Shown: in pieces, positions 44,026-56,785 of the stretch
Layout of the letters: every line of letters starts with the position of its first letter
How positions within the stretch are numbered: position 1 is the stretch's first letter
Assembly: GCF_026745355.1 (NCBI RefSeq)
Contig: NC_079209.1
Span: forward strand, 47,752,461 to 47,816,460
DNA: 64,000 nucleotides
Source of the DNA: Beta vulgaris subsp. vulgaris
Taxonomy: Eukaryota; Streptophyta; Magnoliopsida; Caryophyllales; Amaranthaceae
Reading direction: 5' to 3'
Program-made: the position numbers and the translations under genes
The notes under the pieces: model-generated
What the model was told of the DNA's origin: nothing
Database searches by the model: none
The model's input: the letters and a program-made list of their open reading frames with translations, nothing else

Positions 44026-45760
44026 TTATTCTTGTTGTCCATCCAAGGCTTTGTCAACTTTGCTCATAACCCCTTTTACCAACCCATTTAAATCCTTAGC
44101 TTCCGTAGCAAACTCCATCATTGCTTCCGAATGACCCATAACCAAGGAAAACAAAGAATCCAACCTTCTAGCATGAGCTAGAGTATATGTAGAACCAATG
44201 GTAGGATTTTGAGAAGTCGAGGGAGCTTGAGAAGGCTTAGGTTTTTCGGTTTGTTCCTTTGGTTTGGGAACAGCAGGTTGTTCCTCTAGAATGGGAACAC
44301 CAACTGTTTCCTTAGCTTTAGGAACAGAACATGAGGGTTTTGAGGTAGAGGGAGGGATAGAATCATCTTGTGGTGCTAGGGTAGAGGGTGAGGCAGATTT
44401 TTGTGGAGATGGAGGAAAAGGAGGATTGGTTTCCATGGGAACAGGAGTCGGTTCCCTAGAAGGAGGTAGGTTAGATTCATAATCTTCCCTATCAATCACC
44501 TTTACTTCATCTTCCTCACAACTTTCTTCGGCATCAAGAATAGGAAAATTAAGCACTTTCATATTTTGAACCCTTTGACTAGCTCTAGTGCTCTTCATAA
44601 CCGGTTTCACCACCTCATCAACCACCTTCTTCCCTTTCTTTTTAGTTTCTTCTTTTTCTTTTTCAATTTTCTTTTCTTTTTGATTTTTCTTTTTCTTTTT
44701 CATTTTTCTTCTCTTCAACTTCTTTTTCTTCTTCTTCTTCTTCCACTTCATCATCCACATCATCATCATCCTCATCATCATCAAGATTAGCACGGCCCTT
44801 AATAACTTCTCCATTCACAACACAAACATTTAAGTTATTCAAGGCACGCACATTCAACATATTTCCCGTGGACACACTTATGGACTGAGTTCCCGAAATT
44901 TTCACTTTAAACTTAAGTAGAATTTCGGTTACTAAGGCTCCATAGCCAACAACAAATCCATTTTCAATGCAATGACTCAAATGTTGAATCATTAACAAGG
45001 AAAGTTTATGTGTTTGTGAGAAGCAAGACAATGAATGTAAATTAAATCCAACATGCTAACTTGAGCACGTTTGGAAAGCGAGGCAATAAAGCTTTCTTGA
45101 GGATGTGAAAAAAATTTTGTGATAAGGGGAAAGAAGATTATGGTCAAGAAATGTTTTTCCTTTTGACCTCATACTTAACAATCAATTGATCAAAGGAAAT
45201 GTCCGAAAATGGATAGGAACCACGTTGTTTCTTGAAATAACATCTGTTCCTCTCACGGGAACACCAAGCAGTTTACCCAAATTTTAGCATTAAAATCAAT
45301 TTGAGTTCCTTTCACCAAGTGGAACAATTTCCTTCTTCATCCATGGAAAAGTTTTCACAAAATTCATCCATCAATTTGGAATCAAACTATTTCCATAACA
45401 TTTCACAAAAAGATTTTCCCAACCTTGAAACTTAATCATATTAAGTAATTGACGAAAGTTTACTCTTTTGCACCAAGAAACATCAATAAAAAGTCCATGC
45501 ACATACCTAATTGCCGTGGAATTTTTTCGAACAACACGAGTTGTTCCTCTCTCGGGAACATCTGATTCCCCCTCACTGTTGCATGAGCTTCTTCAACCTC
45601 CATTTCAACCGTTTTCTTGTTTCTTCCTTTTCCTTAGAATTCTTGATGAAGAATTTGGAGAAATATCCATGGGTGTTGGTGATTCAATTTTAGAGGATGA
45701 AGGAGAGGGTTTTTCGGCTTTGTGGGAGGAGAGAGAGTGATGAGTGTTTTTGGTAGTCAT
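44026..45760 (-). pseudogene. Extra ORF downstream of pol (Sirevirus additional ORF), frameshifted
   Basis: It starts at ATG 45760 (MTTKNTHHSLSSHKAEKPSP) and is interrupted by frame changes and stops before reopening at about 45031. The 45031-44663 part is followed by the frame 44814-44026. Features: a Ser/Pro/Lys-rich N terminus, a middle with SFIASLSKRAQVSMLDL-like sequence, a strongly acidic then Lys/Glu-rich tract (DDDEDDDDVDDEVEEEEEE, repeated EKEKEK), a Pro-rich linker and a C terminus LAHARRLDSLFSLVMGHSEA. Extra ORFs in this position are known in Sireviruses and often called env-like or aORF. Their function is unknown and I see no clear membrane-fusion features here. Confidence 0.65.
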
Positions 45761-46279
45761 ATTTTGTGGAGTAATTTTCGGTTTTATGAGAAGGAAGGAA
45801 AAAAAATTTGTTTTGATTTAAGGAAAGAATAACATAAAACCGTGTATTTACACGTGTTTAAAAAAATCAAAAAAATATCTTCAACTAACTTGAGAGATAT
45901 AAGGAAAAATCAGATTTTTAGGAAATAAAATCTGAAAAAATATTTTTGGTTTTTCGAATTTTGAAAAGAAAAAATCTAACTCTAATACGCTGGGAATTGG
46001 GAACAGCGTTTGGGAACAGTGAATGGGAACAATGAAATTTTGCTACTTTGGAACTCCATTAATTCTTTTAATCCTTTGTTATCACTTAAGGCATAGAATT
46101 GTCCTATGAACAATAAGGGGAATATTATTGGACATTGGTGAGCAGTTTTCAGACATTTTTACTTATACATATGAAATAATCATATAAGAATTGTGATGTA
46201 TTTAAGCAAATAAAAACATCAAAAATGCACATCAAGACATAATGCCAAAGAATTAACACAAAGGGGAATAATGTAGCAA

Positions 46280-49200
46280 TCATTTCAATTTAATTAAGCC
46301 AAGTTCGAGTCTCAATTTCTCAAACCTATCTCTATTTAAGGGTTTTGTCAAGATATCTGCAATTTGACGTTCAGTCTCACAGAATTCCATTTTAATAAGA
46401 CCCTTTTCTAACATTATCTTTCAGAAAGTGATGCCTAATATGGATGTGTTTGACTCTTGAATGGTGTACGGGATCTTTAGAAATACTAATAGCACTAGTA
46501 TTATCACAATAGATGGGAACACATTCAAAGTAGATTCCATAGTCACGTAGTTGTTGTTTTATCCATAGCATTTGGGAACAACATGCTGCTGCTGCAACAT
46601 ATTCAGCCTCTGCTGTAGATAAAGCAACTGTGTTTTGCTTCTTGGTGCTCCAAGAAACTAAACTATGACTAAGGAACTGAACCATACCTGATGTACTCTT
46701 TCTATTGACCAGATCTCCTGCATAGTCAGCATCCGCAAATCCTTTCAATTCAAAGGTATCACTCCTCGAATAGAATAGGCTTAAATCATCTGTTCCCTTG
46801 AGGTATCTTAGGATTCTCTTCACAGCTGTGAGATGAGATTCCTTTGGATTGGCTTGAAACCTTGCACATAATCCTACACTGAAAGCAATATCAGGACGAC
46901 TTGCAGTTAGATATAGTAATGAGCCAATCATACCTCGATATTTGGTTTGATCCACACTTGTTCCTATAGAATCTTCATCCAATCTGGTTGAGATTCCCAT
47001 AGGTGTATGATTAACTTTGGATGCTTCCAAACCATACTTTTTCAATAGTTCCTTTATGTATTTTGTTGATGAATGTAGATTCCTTCTTCTGTTTGCTTGA
47101 TTTGCAACCCCAAGAAGAAGTTGAGCTCACCCATCATACTCATTTCAAATTCTTTACTCATGAGATTAGCAAAGTCCTTGCACAAAGATTCATTAGTGGC
47201 ACCAAATATAATATCATCAACATATATTTGAACAACTAATAAATGTTTTCCTTTTGATTTTAAAAACAAGGTTCGATCCAATTTTCCTCTTTTAAACTCA
47301 TTTTCAAGAAGGAACTTAGAAAGTCTTTCATACCATGCTCTTGGAGCTTGCTTTAACCCATAAAGAGCTTTGTCAAGCTTAAAGACATGATTAGGAAATT
47401 CTTTATTTTCAAAACCTGGAGGTTGTTCTACAAATACCTCCTCATTAAGATAACCATTTAGAAAAGCACTGTAACGCCCCGACCTCTAATCATCGTGGTT
47501 AAGTTAATTAATCGATTATTAGCAGCGGAACCTAGATAGTCGGCGCGTTACCGCCGTACTTTCCATAAGGAAAATACAAGGCAACATAAAATCATACTTA
47601 AACATTTTATAACATGAAGCATAATATAGATCCAACATTAGTCTTGATTAATAGAAACTTAGTTACTAATCAGAGTTTTGACATAAACTTAAATTAAAAC
47701 CATGAGAGTCTAGATAATCTAGATATTAATTAAATCCTCACTGCTACGCCATCCCGTTATCACCATCGGTACCTAAAACATAAAACAAAACGTCGTGAGC
47801 CGAGGCTCAGTAACATACTACTCTAACATCGTAAATTCATTTCACATCATTTTAGTTAAAAACAGGGAGAATAGAATAAGTAAAACATTTCACAAACATA
47901 TCATCTCATGTTACATTATCTTCTTTATCATGTTCATCATCATATATTTTACTTTGATAACTTGGCGAGTACAACGGAAGGGACGTCTCCCCAAAACATC
48001 ATAACATCATAAACGGAAGGCAGCCACCCGAGGACAAAAGCCCTCATTAAACGGAAGGTGGCGTTATTTGCCCAGAATGCGCGGTGCCACCCGAGGACAA
48101 TAGCCCTCACTAAACGGAAGGTGGTTAACCGGCCGGAAGGTACGTGCACGACCCGGGATAACAGAATACTTGCCAAGAACCGTCTTTCACTTGAATTTAT
48201 CATGTTTCATTGCTTTTAAGCATATCATCATCATCGTGAATAATTATATTCATTTATTTCATCATAACATCATCATCGTCATTTCATAACATCATATCAT
48301 CATAACCATCATAAAACATTTCATTTCAATCCCGCAATCCATATATAAAACATAATATTAATCATGATCATAAAACATACTTCGAAGGGGAATGCGGGTG
48401 TTAGCAGTAGACGTTACCTGGATTCCTGCTTAATAACCTTGATAGCCGGGGGAGGCTTGTAATATCCTTTATCTTCCCTAATCTATTCAAGAGTAATTTT
48501 ATTAATGAACGTTTCGTTATTTAGCTTTTAAGCCTAAATATTGGTTAGCGCTTATTAAGGTCATAACGGTTATTATAACGTCGTAAAGGTCTCCTTAAAG
48601 GTCATTATTTCTTAATCGTTAATAACTTTTTAATTAAGGTGACTCTTTAACAACTAATTAATAAAATAACTCATTAGCTATATTTTTCGAATTATCGAAA
48701 CATTAAAGTTATATTACTACATATTATATAACCTTTCGAAAACATTACATTATTCTAGTTCATAGTTAACAACTACTTAGTCGTCCATTAATAAATTAAG
48801 TTTAAAGTTATAATAGATCCATTAATATTATTTTAATATTATTTAGTCATTTAAAACTAACAAGTCAAGTATCTAATTATTATAAGTGAATTTAAGGATT
48901 AGTGAAGTATTCATAACTTAAACTCAATTATAACAACAAGCTTAATGAATTATTTTTAATTAGTTTTAAACAACTCAACTAGTTTAGAAATCATGAATTA
49001 TAACCTAATAGTAGATTTTAGTATATAAGTTAGGTGGTTTAGTAAAACTAACTAAATCAGTCCACTAAAGCTTAATATATTAAAGAACCAAGATTAACTT
49101 AAATGATTTAACTAAGTAAGTTCAGATTATAAGCCCAATATTATACTTAACTTAATAAATTAAATCAGTATAACTTAATCTAATACTAAATCAGTTTTAG

Positions 49201-52200
49201 TTTAACTCAATTTGTCCATCTAATACCAAATAGCTTAGCTAATACAATTAAAAGTCAGATTTGAGTCCAACTAAAGAACATGCAACACATGCATTGAGTT
49301 GGTTTACTAAAGCAAATCAGTTTTTAGGCCCAATTACACTAATTAACAAGGGTACAAGTGAACTATCATTAAAGTACTTGAAAAAAAATCAGTTTTAAGA
49401 GGGAAAATAAAAGAGGTGGTATACCTCTGCTCTCTTGAGCAGGGACGAAAACGCAAGTCGGGCGAACTCCGGCGAGCGGCGCGGATGACGGCGCGGGATG
49501 TCGGCGGTGGAAACAGAACAGCGACGACCGTAGTTCTCCGGAGCTCCGGCGGCAGCGGAACGACAGGAGCAGCAACAGCACGCGAAACAGAGGAGCGTGC
49601 GAGCGAGAGTGAGAGAGAGAGGAAGCAGCGACGGGCTGCGACGTGGGTTGCCGGCGAGCTGCACGGTGGTCGGCGAATGACAGCGGGGTGAAGACGCGAC
49701 TGAGCGCGGCGCAGGTGGCGCGCGCGGTGGCCGACGGTGGTCGGTTGTGGGGGGTCGAAACAGAGGAGAGAGAGAGAAGAATTTTTTTGTGAATTCTTGT
49801 GGTTTTAAGTTTGTAATTGAAACTCATTTCTTCTGTGTATTTATGGACAGATTTTTGGAACAAAGGTTGAAGGTGGAAGGATGGTGATTGGTGGTTTTGT
49901 TGATAGGAAGCTAGGAGAGGGGACAAGTAGGAGATAGGGGGAGATGGTAGGTGATTAATGGTGGTTCAATTAAGGGAAGTTAGGGTAGGGGGAAAGAGGT
50001 GGGTGTTGACCGTGGGTTTGGGGGGGGGGGGTTTCTTCTTCTTTTTTTTTTTTTTTTTTTTTTTTTATTTATTTATTAATTTGCTTAAACTTGGTTGGTT
50101 TCCTTTGTTGTAATATGAGTGACTAACTTAGATTTTATTAGTAATCTTACTCTTCAATTACAATATTTTATAGAATTAGTTAGTTTATTTAAAAGCTCAA
50201 AAATAAAATAATTCATAATTAGACTTACTTAACTAAAATAATTATTAAGTGAACGATTTAACTTTCTTAATTATTTATTTAAACATGTTTAAAATTTTGG
50301 GATATTACAAGCACATTTTACATCCATTTGATACAATTTGAAACCCATGAAGGCAGCAAAAGCTATGAAGATTCTAATTGCTTCCAATCTTGCAACTGGA
50401 GCAAAAGTTTCTTCATAATCAATGCCTTCCTGTTGATTGTATCCTTTCACAACTAACCTGGCCTTGTTTCTTATGATAGTTCCAAACTCATCTAATTTGT
50501 TTCGAAACACCCACTTCAAACCAATAACCTTGTTATGTTTAGGCTTAGGTTCAAGGTGCCAGACTTTGTTTCTTTCAAATTGATGAAGTTCATCCTGCAT
50601 TGCTACGATCCAATCAGCATCAGTGAGAGCTTCTTCATGATTCCTAGGTTCCAACATAGAAAGAAAAGCATGAAAAGCACAAAAGTTTTTCAGTTGAGAT
50701 CTCGTTTGAGTTCCCTTATTTATGTCACTGATTATTAGTTCTACAGGATGGGAACGATGAGTTTTCCAAGGTTTTGGTTGGAAATCCTGGATGGAAACTT
50801 GGTTTCCTTGATCATCTTCATTTTCCTGTACTTGGGAACCAGGTTCAACAATAGTGGAATCATTCACTAGTGCATCATCACTTAGTTCCTCTTCTTCCTC
50901 ATTGGAGACAGGAACAGGATGTTGTTCCCTTGGCTTTGTTCCTATGACTTCGTCTTCCAAAGTCTCATCAATAAGACTTAGATCTTTTGTCAATCCTATT
51001 TCGAAGTCATCTTCAACCTGTGTGCTTGCATCAAATTTATCTGTTTCATCAAAAATAACATGCACACTTTCTTCTACACACATAGACCTTTTATTATACA
51101 CTCTATAAGCCTTGCTACTAGAAGCATATCCTAAGAATATGGCTTCTTCACTTCTAGCATCAAATTTTCCAATATTTTGTTTCCCATTATTATGTACAAA
51201 ACATTTACATCCAAATGTTCTGAAATATGTAATATTGGGCTTTTTACCAAAATACAACTCATAGGGCGTTTTGTTTAATAAAGGTCTACCATGGCTCGAT
51301 TTAAAATATGACAAGCAGTATTCACAGCTTCTGCCCAAAAGTTTTTAGGAAGTCCACTAGCTATCAACATAGTCCTAGCCATCTCTTCTAGTGTTCTATT
51401 CTTCCTTTCAACAACGCCATTTTGTTGAGGTGTTCTAGGGGCTGAGAAATTGTGATCTAATCCATTGTCTCTGCTAAAGTCATCGAACTTATAATTTTCA
51501 AACTCTCTACCATGGTCGGATCTAAGGTGAAGTAATTTGTGACCACTCAAATTTTGTACTTTCTTTGCAAAGACAAGGAACTCATCATAAGTCTCGTCCT
51601 TGCTAGAAAGAAAAATAACCCAAGTAAATCTAGAAAAGTCATCTACAATTACTAGCACATATTTCTTTCCACTTCTACTTTGTATTCTCATAGGTCCACA
51701 TAAATCCATATGTAGTAACTCTAAAGGTCTTGTGGTACTCACCACATTTTTGGACTTGAAAGAGGACCTAACATGCTTGCCTTTTGCGCATGCATCACAC
51801 ACATGATCTAAATGAAACTTAGTAGAGGGTAAACCTAAAACTAGTTCTTTAGAACGCAGTTTGTCAAGCAAAGAAAAGCTAGCATGACCTAGACGCTTGT
51901 GCCATAAGAATGAATCATCATCAATAACACTAAGGCATGTGAATTTGTTTTTGGGAACAAGGTTGAGATCCACAACATATGTGTTCCCTTTCCTTGTTCC
52001 TTCCAAAATGATATCCTTAGTGCTATTGTTGACTATCAAACATTTTTCACTATTAAACTTCACACAGTTCCCTCTATCACAGAATTGGGATATACTTAAC
52101 AAGTTATGCTTTAATCCATCAACTAGAAACACATTTTCTATGGAATGTGACGATGACTTACCAACCTTTCCCATGGCAACTATTTTACCTTTCTTGTTGT

Positions 52201-53434
52201 CACCAAAAGTCACACTTCCACCATTGTAGGCTGAGAGTGAGAGAAATCTTGATTTATCTCCAGTCATATGCTTAGAACAACCACTGTCTAGGTACCATGT
52301 GTTGTTCCCCCTCACTCCAACCTCAAGAGATTCAATCTCTTCATCAGATTCGGAATTGTCGAGAGCCATAAGACAGAAGTTTGCAGTCTCCTCATTTGGT
52401 TGAGGATCATCTTCTTCCTCAGAGTCAGAGTCTCCCCATGCAGCAACCATAGCTTTCTTCATGTCAGATCGAGTATAGGAGTTTTTGTATTCTTTGTTCC
52501 TATCTCTGCTCTGTTCCCTTCCTTTGCCTTTTTCTTGTTCCCATTGGGGACAATCCTTGATGAAGTGCTCAGAACCGCCACACTTATGACAAACAAGTTT
52601 GTTAGAATATTTTTTATTCTTACCTTTGTAGTCACCTTTCTTCATGTTCCTAAACATTCTTTTGAATTTTCGAACCATGAGAGCAGCTTCTTCTTCATCT
52701 GTTTCTGAGCCTTCACTTTCATCAGCTTTTAAGGCAATCGACTTTTGCTTGGACATATCTCCATTTTCATTGTCCAATTGCAATTCATGAGTCATGAGGG
52801 AACCAGCAAGTTGTTCCAAATTGAACTTAGTAAAGTCCTTTGTTTCCTGTAAGGCAGTTACCTTAGCCATCCAACGATCCCTAGGAAGGCTCCTTAGGAC
52901 CTTTCGTACCTGTTCCTCAGATGTAATCACTTTACCAAGAGATGTTAGCTCATTAATTATATTAGTAAAGCGTGTAAACATATCTTGGATAGACTCTTTT
53001 GATTTCATTTGAAAAAGTTCATATTGGTTCATCAAAAGATCTATTTTTGATCTCTTAACTTCACTCGTACCTTCATGAGTGACTTCAAGAAGATCCCAAA
53101 TTTGTTTTGCGGTTTTACATCCCATGACACGATTGTGTTCATGAGGACCAAGACCACAATGAAGCAATTTTATAGCAAGAGCATTAATTTCCATTTTTTC
53201 GAAATCAGCTTTATCAAAATCAGATATAGATTTAGGAATTACCTCATTCTTGTCATTAGTGGTAGTGACTTCAAAATCACCTACCTCTATGACTCTCCAT
53301 ACCTGGTAGTTGTCGGCTTTGATAAAGATCTCCATTTTGTTCTTCCAGTAAGTGTAAAACTTACCATTGAACATTGGTGGCCTCTGCGTAGAGTACCCTT
53401 CTTCCAGTTTCTCTCTAGTATTCATATTTTTCAA
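46280..53434 (-). pseudogene. Copia gag-pol polyprotein, frameshifted and split by an insertion
   Basis: Frame 53434-51275 (719 codons) holds gag (UBN2-type, residues about 15-240), a CCHC knuckle (CHKCGGSEHFIKDC, about 282), protease with the DSG triad (WYLDSGCSKHM, about 378), integrase HHCC (HKRLGH...CDACAKGKH, about 508-555) and DDE core (LLHMDLCGPM; RSDHGREFE; TPQQNGVVERKNR). A frameshift at about 51290-51300 moves to frame 51289-50315: integrase C terminus ([15 protein letters not shown]) and RT start ([10 protein letters not shown]..., [24 protein letters not shown]). Element B (47470-50309) interrupts RT here. RT resumes at 47464 with YVDDIIFGAT, shifts frame at about 47055, then RNase H (ADADYAGD, AEAEYVA). 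A last shift at about 46400 precedes the stop at 46280-46282. No intact product is possible. Confidence 0.93.
47470..50309. mobile_element. Solo-LTR-like element B, 2,840 bp, TSD AGCAC
   Basis: TGTAACGCCCCG...GGGATATTACA with a perfect 5-bp duplication AGCAC (47465-47469, 50310-50314), inserted in the RT domain of the Copia element. No internal LTR pair, PBS or polyprotein, so it is read as a solo LTR. Inside: two direct copies of GCCACCCGAGGACAANAGCC (about 48023 and 48089) each followed by AACGGAAGGTGG; AT-rich middle; a GC-rich block 49440-49760; a GGGG run and a 22-base T run near 50020-50066. The long minus frame 49369-49926 sits in the GC-rich block and has no domain I recognise. It shares landmarks with element A (5178-7273). 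Confidence 0.85.
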
Positions 53435-53475
53435 GATCTTGAACTCAACAGGGTTTCCTGAATATTAGAGTTCCA

Positions 53476-53487
53476 GCTCTGATACCA
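53476..53487 (-). other. Primer-binding site, initiator Met tRNA type
   Basis: The minus strand reads TGGTATCAGAGC two bases after the 5' LTR end, the standard PBS complementary to the 3' end of plant initiator tRNA-Met. Confidence 0.95.
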
Positions 53488-53489
53488 AT

Positions 53490-55062
53490 TGTTGTATAAT
53501 ATGAGCACTATAAGAGGGGGGTGAATTATAGTGAGAGAATAAGCACTACTTTTTGCGGAATTAAAAGTAAACTTGGGAACAACAATGGGAACACGAGAGT
53601 TTTACGAGGAAAAACTTCCTAGGCCTAGTAGGAAGAAACAACCTCGACCACAAGGGATTTTAAACAACTTTCCACTATAATAGGCCAAAACAACTCTGAT
53701 TACAACCTATTACTTTTCTCTCGATTCTCAACTTAAGTCACTCAACTCAAGTTCCCAACGACAGTTCCCAACAACTGACGTTTTCTCTCAAACTTCACTC
53801 GAAGTTCCTTTCTCTTTCTCTTGCTTCACTCAAAGCTTTCTCACACTTACAAGAGTTCACTCAAACCCTTTTTCCCGAAAATACACTTTGTAAAACAATG
53901 GAAGAGTAATAAAAACTCGATTAATGTAAGTATGAATTCTCTTAAGGAAAGGCACTGACACTTTAGATAACTTAAGACAAATTAACTAAGTCAGACACAA
54001 TTTTTCTCAAGTGAATTAGGCGCCTATTTATAGACATTTAAGACAAGACATGATTTCCACTAACTTAGACCATTATCACATGTTCTCCATGATTTCTAAT
54101 TAATTAATTAAATTAAATTATTTATTCTAAGTCATGTGCATCATCCACTAACCCATTACTTCACTTCATAGAAGCAGTAACAAATAACGTGGTTTTGCAA
54201 ACTTGGAGAATAATTAATCTATTTTAATTTAATTAAATTCTTGGAGGATAATTAACTTATGCCACTAAATCCACTAACTCCATGAACTTGAAGCAGTAAA
54301 TCACTTTAGGCGTGTAAGCTAGAATTTAGGAAATAAATAAATAAAAATCCTTTAGCTAATTTTTAGGAAAAAATCTTTTTCGAAATCTTTTTACAAAAAC
54401 CGGAAAACAAATTTTTTATTTCGAAAAATCCGAAGCTCTTAAAAACCGGAAATAATATATTTTTCGAAAACTAAATCTTTTAAATAAAATATAAAAGATA
54501 AAATATATATTTTAAAAAGATAAGATTTGAAAATCAGATATTTTTAAAATCAGAAAATCTATTTAAAATCTTTTCCTAACAAACTTAAACTAACTTCCTA
54601 AAATTATGGATCTTAGTCAAATTATCCCTAAAAACTCTAACAACTATATTGGGCACACAAATACCTTAGGCGCACAATATTAGTACTTAGAAGTTCCTAA
54701 ATTAGTTTTAAAGTCTTGTTCCCTAATTATTAAGTCTTGTTCCTAAGCCTTGTTCCTATAGTGCCAGGTCTGTTCCTTTCATGGGAACAGAACCAAGTTC
54801 CTTTGAGAATTCACCACGAAATTAATAAAGCTATTACTCAACCTTAACAAGAAGATTAATAAATACCCTAATGTATTCTAATCTTCATTCCATGCTTGAT
54901 TCTTCATTTCTCGAACATCTTTACTTCGATCTTGATTAATTCTCCGCTTTAATCTTCAATCAAGTATTCTCTTAGCTCGAGCATGAATTACCTTGCAATA
55001 ACATAAATAAAATATACTATGTCTTTTGTGGTTAGGTCATCTTCAAAACTCAAGGGTCAACA
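53490..55062 (-). repeat. 5' LTR of the Copia element (1,573 bp)
   Basis: TGTTG...CAACA, nearly identical to 41769-43351. It contains the Copia promoter and polyA signals by function; individual boxes were not assigned. Confidence 0.95.
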
Positions 55063-55067
55063 ATTTC

Positions 55068-55395
55068 AAAGGTCACGTGTTCGATAGCTTGCATTTACAC
55101 ATTTTTTCTAAAGTAAGGAGTACACATAAACATAAAACATTTGCGTTATAAATTTGAGGAGAGTGCCACGTGACACATAGGCTTTCTTTCGCACGCCTTT
55201 TAATATATTTGTATAAATTGTCACATAATAATTTAAAAATTACTGCTCATTTTGTAAGAAAAAACTCAAATAATATAAAATAGATGGCAAAATGATATCA
55301 ATATTATGTTATTGCTTGTATAGTCCATGTCATATTTATTGGATTGATGTTATTATGTATGTGTAAGATTTTGTTACAGAATAATTTATGGTGTA
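55068..55395. mobile_element. Right flank of Copia with inverted element terminus (55140-55215)
   Basis: Rejoining 41700-41768 with 55068 restores a tRNA-like stretch (ATGGTTAAGCTCTTAC then AAAGGTCACGTGTTCGAT). At 55140-55215 lies GTGCCACGTGACAC...GCACGCCTTTTAATATATTT, the inverted counterpart of the terminus at 38138. This suggests that the 38.1-55.2-kb block is one older element into which the MITEs and the Copia element inserted, but it could also be two separate related ends. Confidence 0.45.
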
Positions 55396-55516
55396 CCAAG
55401 AATGTCTTGGCCTAGTGGTTTAGATTGAGGTGTTGTGAACGATAGGTCACATGTTCGAATTCACTCCCCTTCTTTGTACTGCATTCGTGGCTCATATGGA
55501 TCAAAAAAGGAAAAAC
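55396..55516 (+). mobile_element. tRNA-derived SINE, 121 bp, TSD TTATGGTGTA
   Basis: A perfect 10-bp duplication TTATGGTGTA (55386-55395, 55517-55526). A-box TGGCCTAGTGG and B-box ATGTTCGAATTC lie in the 5' half, and the 3' end is an A-rich tail (AAAAAAGGAAAAAC). Confidence 0.85.
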
Positions 55517-55526
55517 TTATGGTGTA

Positions 55527-56329
55527 ACATGTTATACCCAAGACGTACTGATAGGAAAAATGCATTGCAATAGGAGTAAGACCATATATAAATCTGGTAA
55601 GATTTGAACATCTAAACTGTTAAATATCTAAATAAGAAATAGAAAAATTGTGGATTTATGTCCAAACCATATACACAATTATCTCTATAAATTCATATTC
55701 CAAAATTTAGATATCTAGTCAATAGAAAATTATCTTACCCGGAAAAAAAAAGACATCTTCAATATAAAATTGTGATTAATTCTTTAACTGAGTGATTAAA
55801 GCTTTCCTAGTTTTTTAAGTATCACCTCAGATACATAGAAAGGCTCACCCTTTATATGCTTCCCCATTCCCTCTCATTCCTCCCATCTATCTTTCCTTCC
55901 CTAGGTTCTCACCTTTTATTGAAGGATCATCAACCTCCCTCCTACAAATTGCTGAAGTTTAATCACTCACCGAAGATCAGTCTAGTCAGTGGATTTTTTT
56001 TAAAAAAAATTATGGTCAAGCATTTATAATAGTCAACTTACTATAGGTATAAGAGTCGCCTACGGTAGACACTAAAGCCTATTTAGGGCGTCTATTATAG
56101 ACGCCTGATCATATTTTTTGAAAAAAAAGATTTGGGAAGGAAAAAGACAAAATTTTCAAGATTTCCGGCAAGGTGGTCAGTGCCAATGAACTTAGGTGGC
56201 CTGAGTTGGATGGATGCACAATAATGGAAGTCTTCAATGGTGGAATAATAGAGGCAAAAGGAAGATTAGAGGGGGGTATGACGCCCTGACGGTGTATACA
56301 AAAGTATAAAATACAAGGCGATATAGATA
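55527..56329. other. Intergenic, mostly degraded repeats
   Basis: No gene. From about 56040 to 56110 there is AGAGTCGCCTACGGTAGACA...GGGCGTCTATTATAGACGCC, a palindromic module of the GCGTC...GACGC kind seen at 36747-36990, again followed by an A/T run. It leads into a related element terminus at 56330-56375. Confidence 0.5.
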
Positions 56330-56375
56330 AAAATTAGGGCGATATTTAGCAAATCCTCTTTATTTTGTTTCTATG
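56330..56375. mobile_element. Right terminus related to the 32737-38093 TIR element
   Basis: Read in reverse it is GAGGATTTGCTAAATATCGC then CCTAATTTTTATC, matching the GGNTTTGCTAAAYANCGCCC termini of the 32.7-38.1-kb element. No left partner is found nearby, so the copy is truncated or its left end is unrecognised. Confidence 0.55.
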
Positions 56376-56785
56376 CAGATATGCAATCCTATGATAAATT
56401 AACTAATGGTTAAACTAGCTAAATAACAACAAATCAACAATAGAAGTTACCAATAAAAAGTTCAAAAGTTAGCATATATAGTCATACAAAATACCTTAAA
56501 ATTTGAAAGTTACTATATGAAACCACTAAGCTGACGAGAAGATACCAATTGATGTTCTTTTTTTGGGTGCATTCATGAGTTATCAAAGTACTTACATAGA
56601 TACTTAGATAGTCTTGTGATACATGTACATCTATCATCTATGGTATGTGCAGAAAGACAATTCTTCATGTATATTATGGTTTAGGGGGATCAAATTATTT
56701 GAGTTGCTTCCACGAATTTGCATGTGATACAAGAAACGAGCAAATATGGGCATCAATAAGACTATATATACATAGGAAAAAAGAT

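Larger units (their letters stand above)
41769..55062 (-). mobile_element. Full-length Copia retrotransposon, Sirevirus type (minus strand)
   Basis: A complete element bounded by 1.58-kb LTRs and a perfect 5-bp duplication ATTTC (41764-41768, 55063-55067). It is oriented right to left: 5' LTR 53490-55062, PBS, gag-pol from 53434, an extra ORF after pol, PPT, 3' LTR 41769-43351. The length without the 2,840-bp insertion is about 10.45 kb. Gag with one CCHC knuckle, domain order PR-INT-RT-RNaseH (Copia), the long LTR and an extra ORF downstream of pol fit the Sirevirus genus. The LTRs differ by only a small number of substitutions and short indels by eye, so the insertion is fairly recent. Frameshifts and the insertion in RT make it defective. 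Confidence 0.95.

Noticed and set aside
49369..49926. 185-codon minus-strand frame in a GC-rich block
   Set aside because: Inside solo-LTR-like element B; Ser/Arg/Pro-rich, overlapped by frames on both strands, no domain.
46392..53434. An active Copia polyprotein
   Set aside because: Frameshifts near 51295, 47055 and 46400 and the 2.84-kb insertion in RT exclude a working product.
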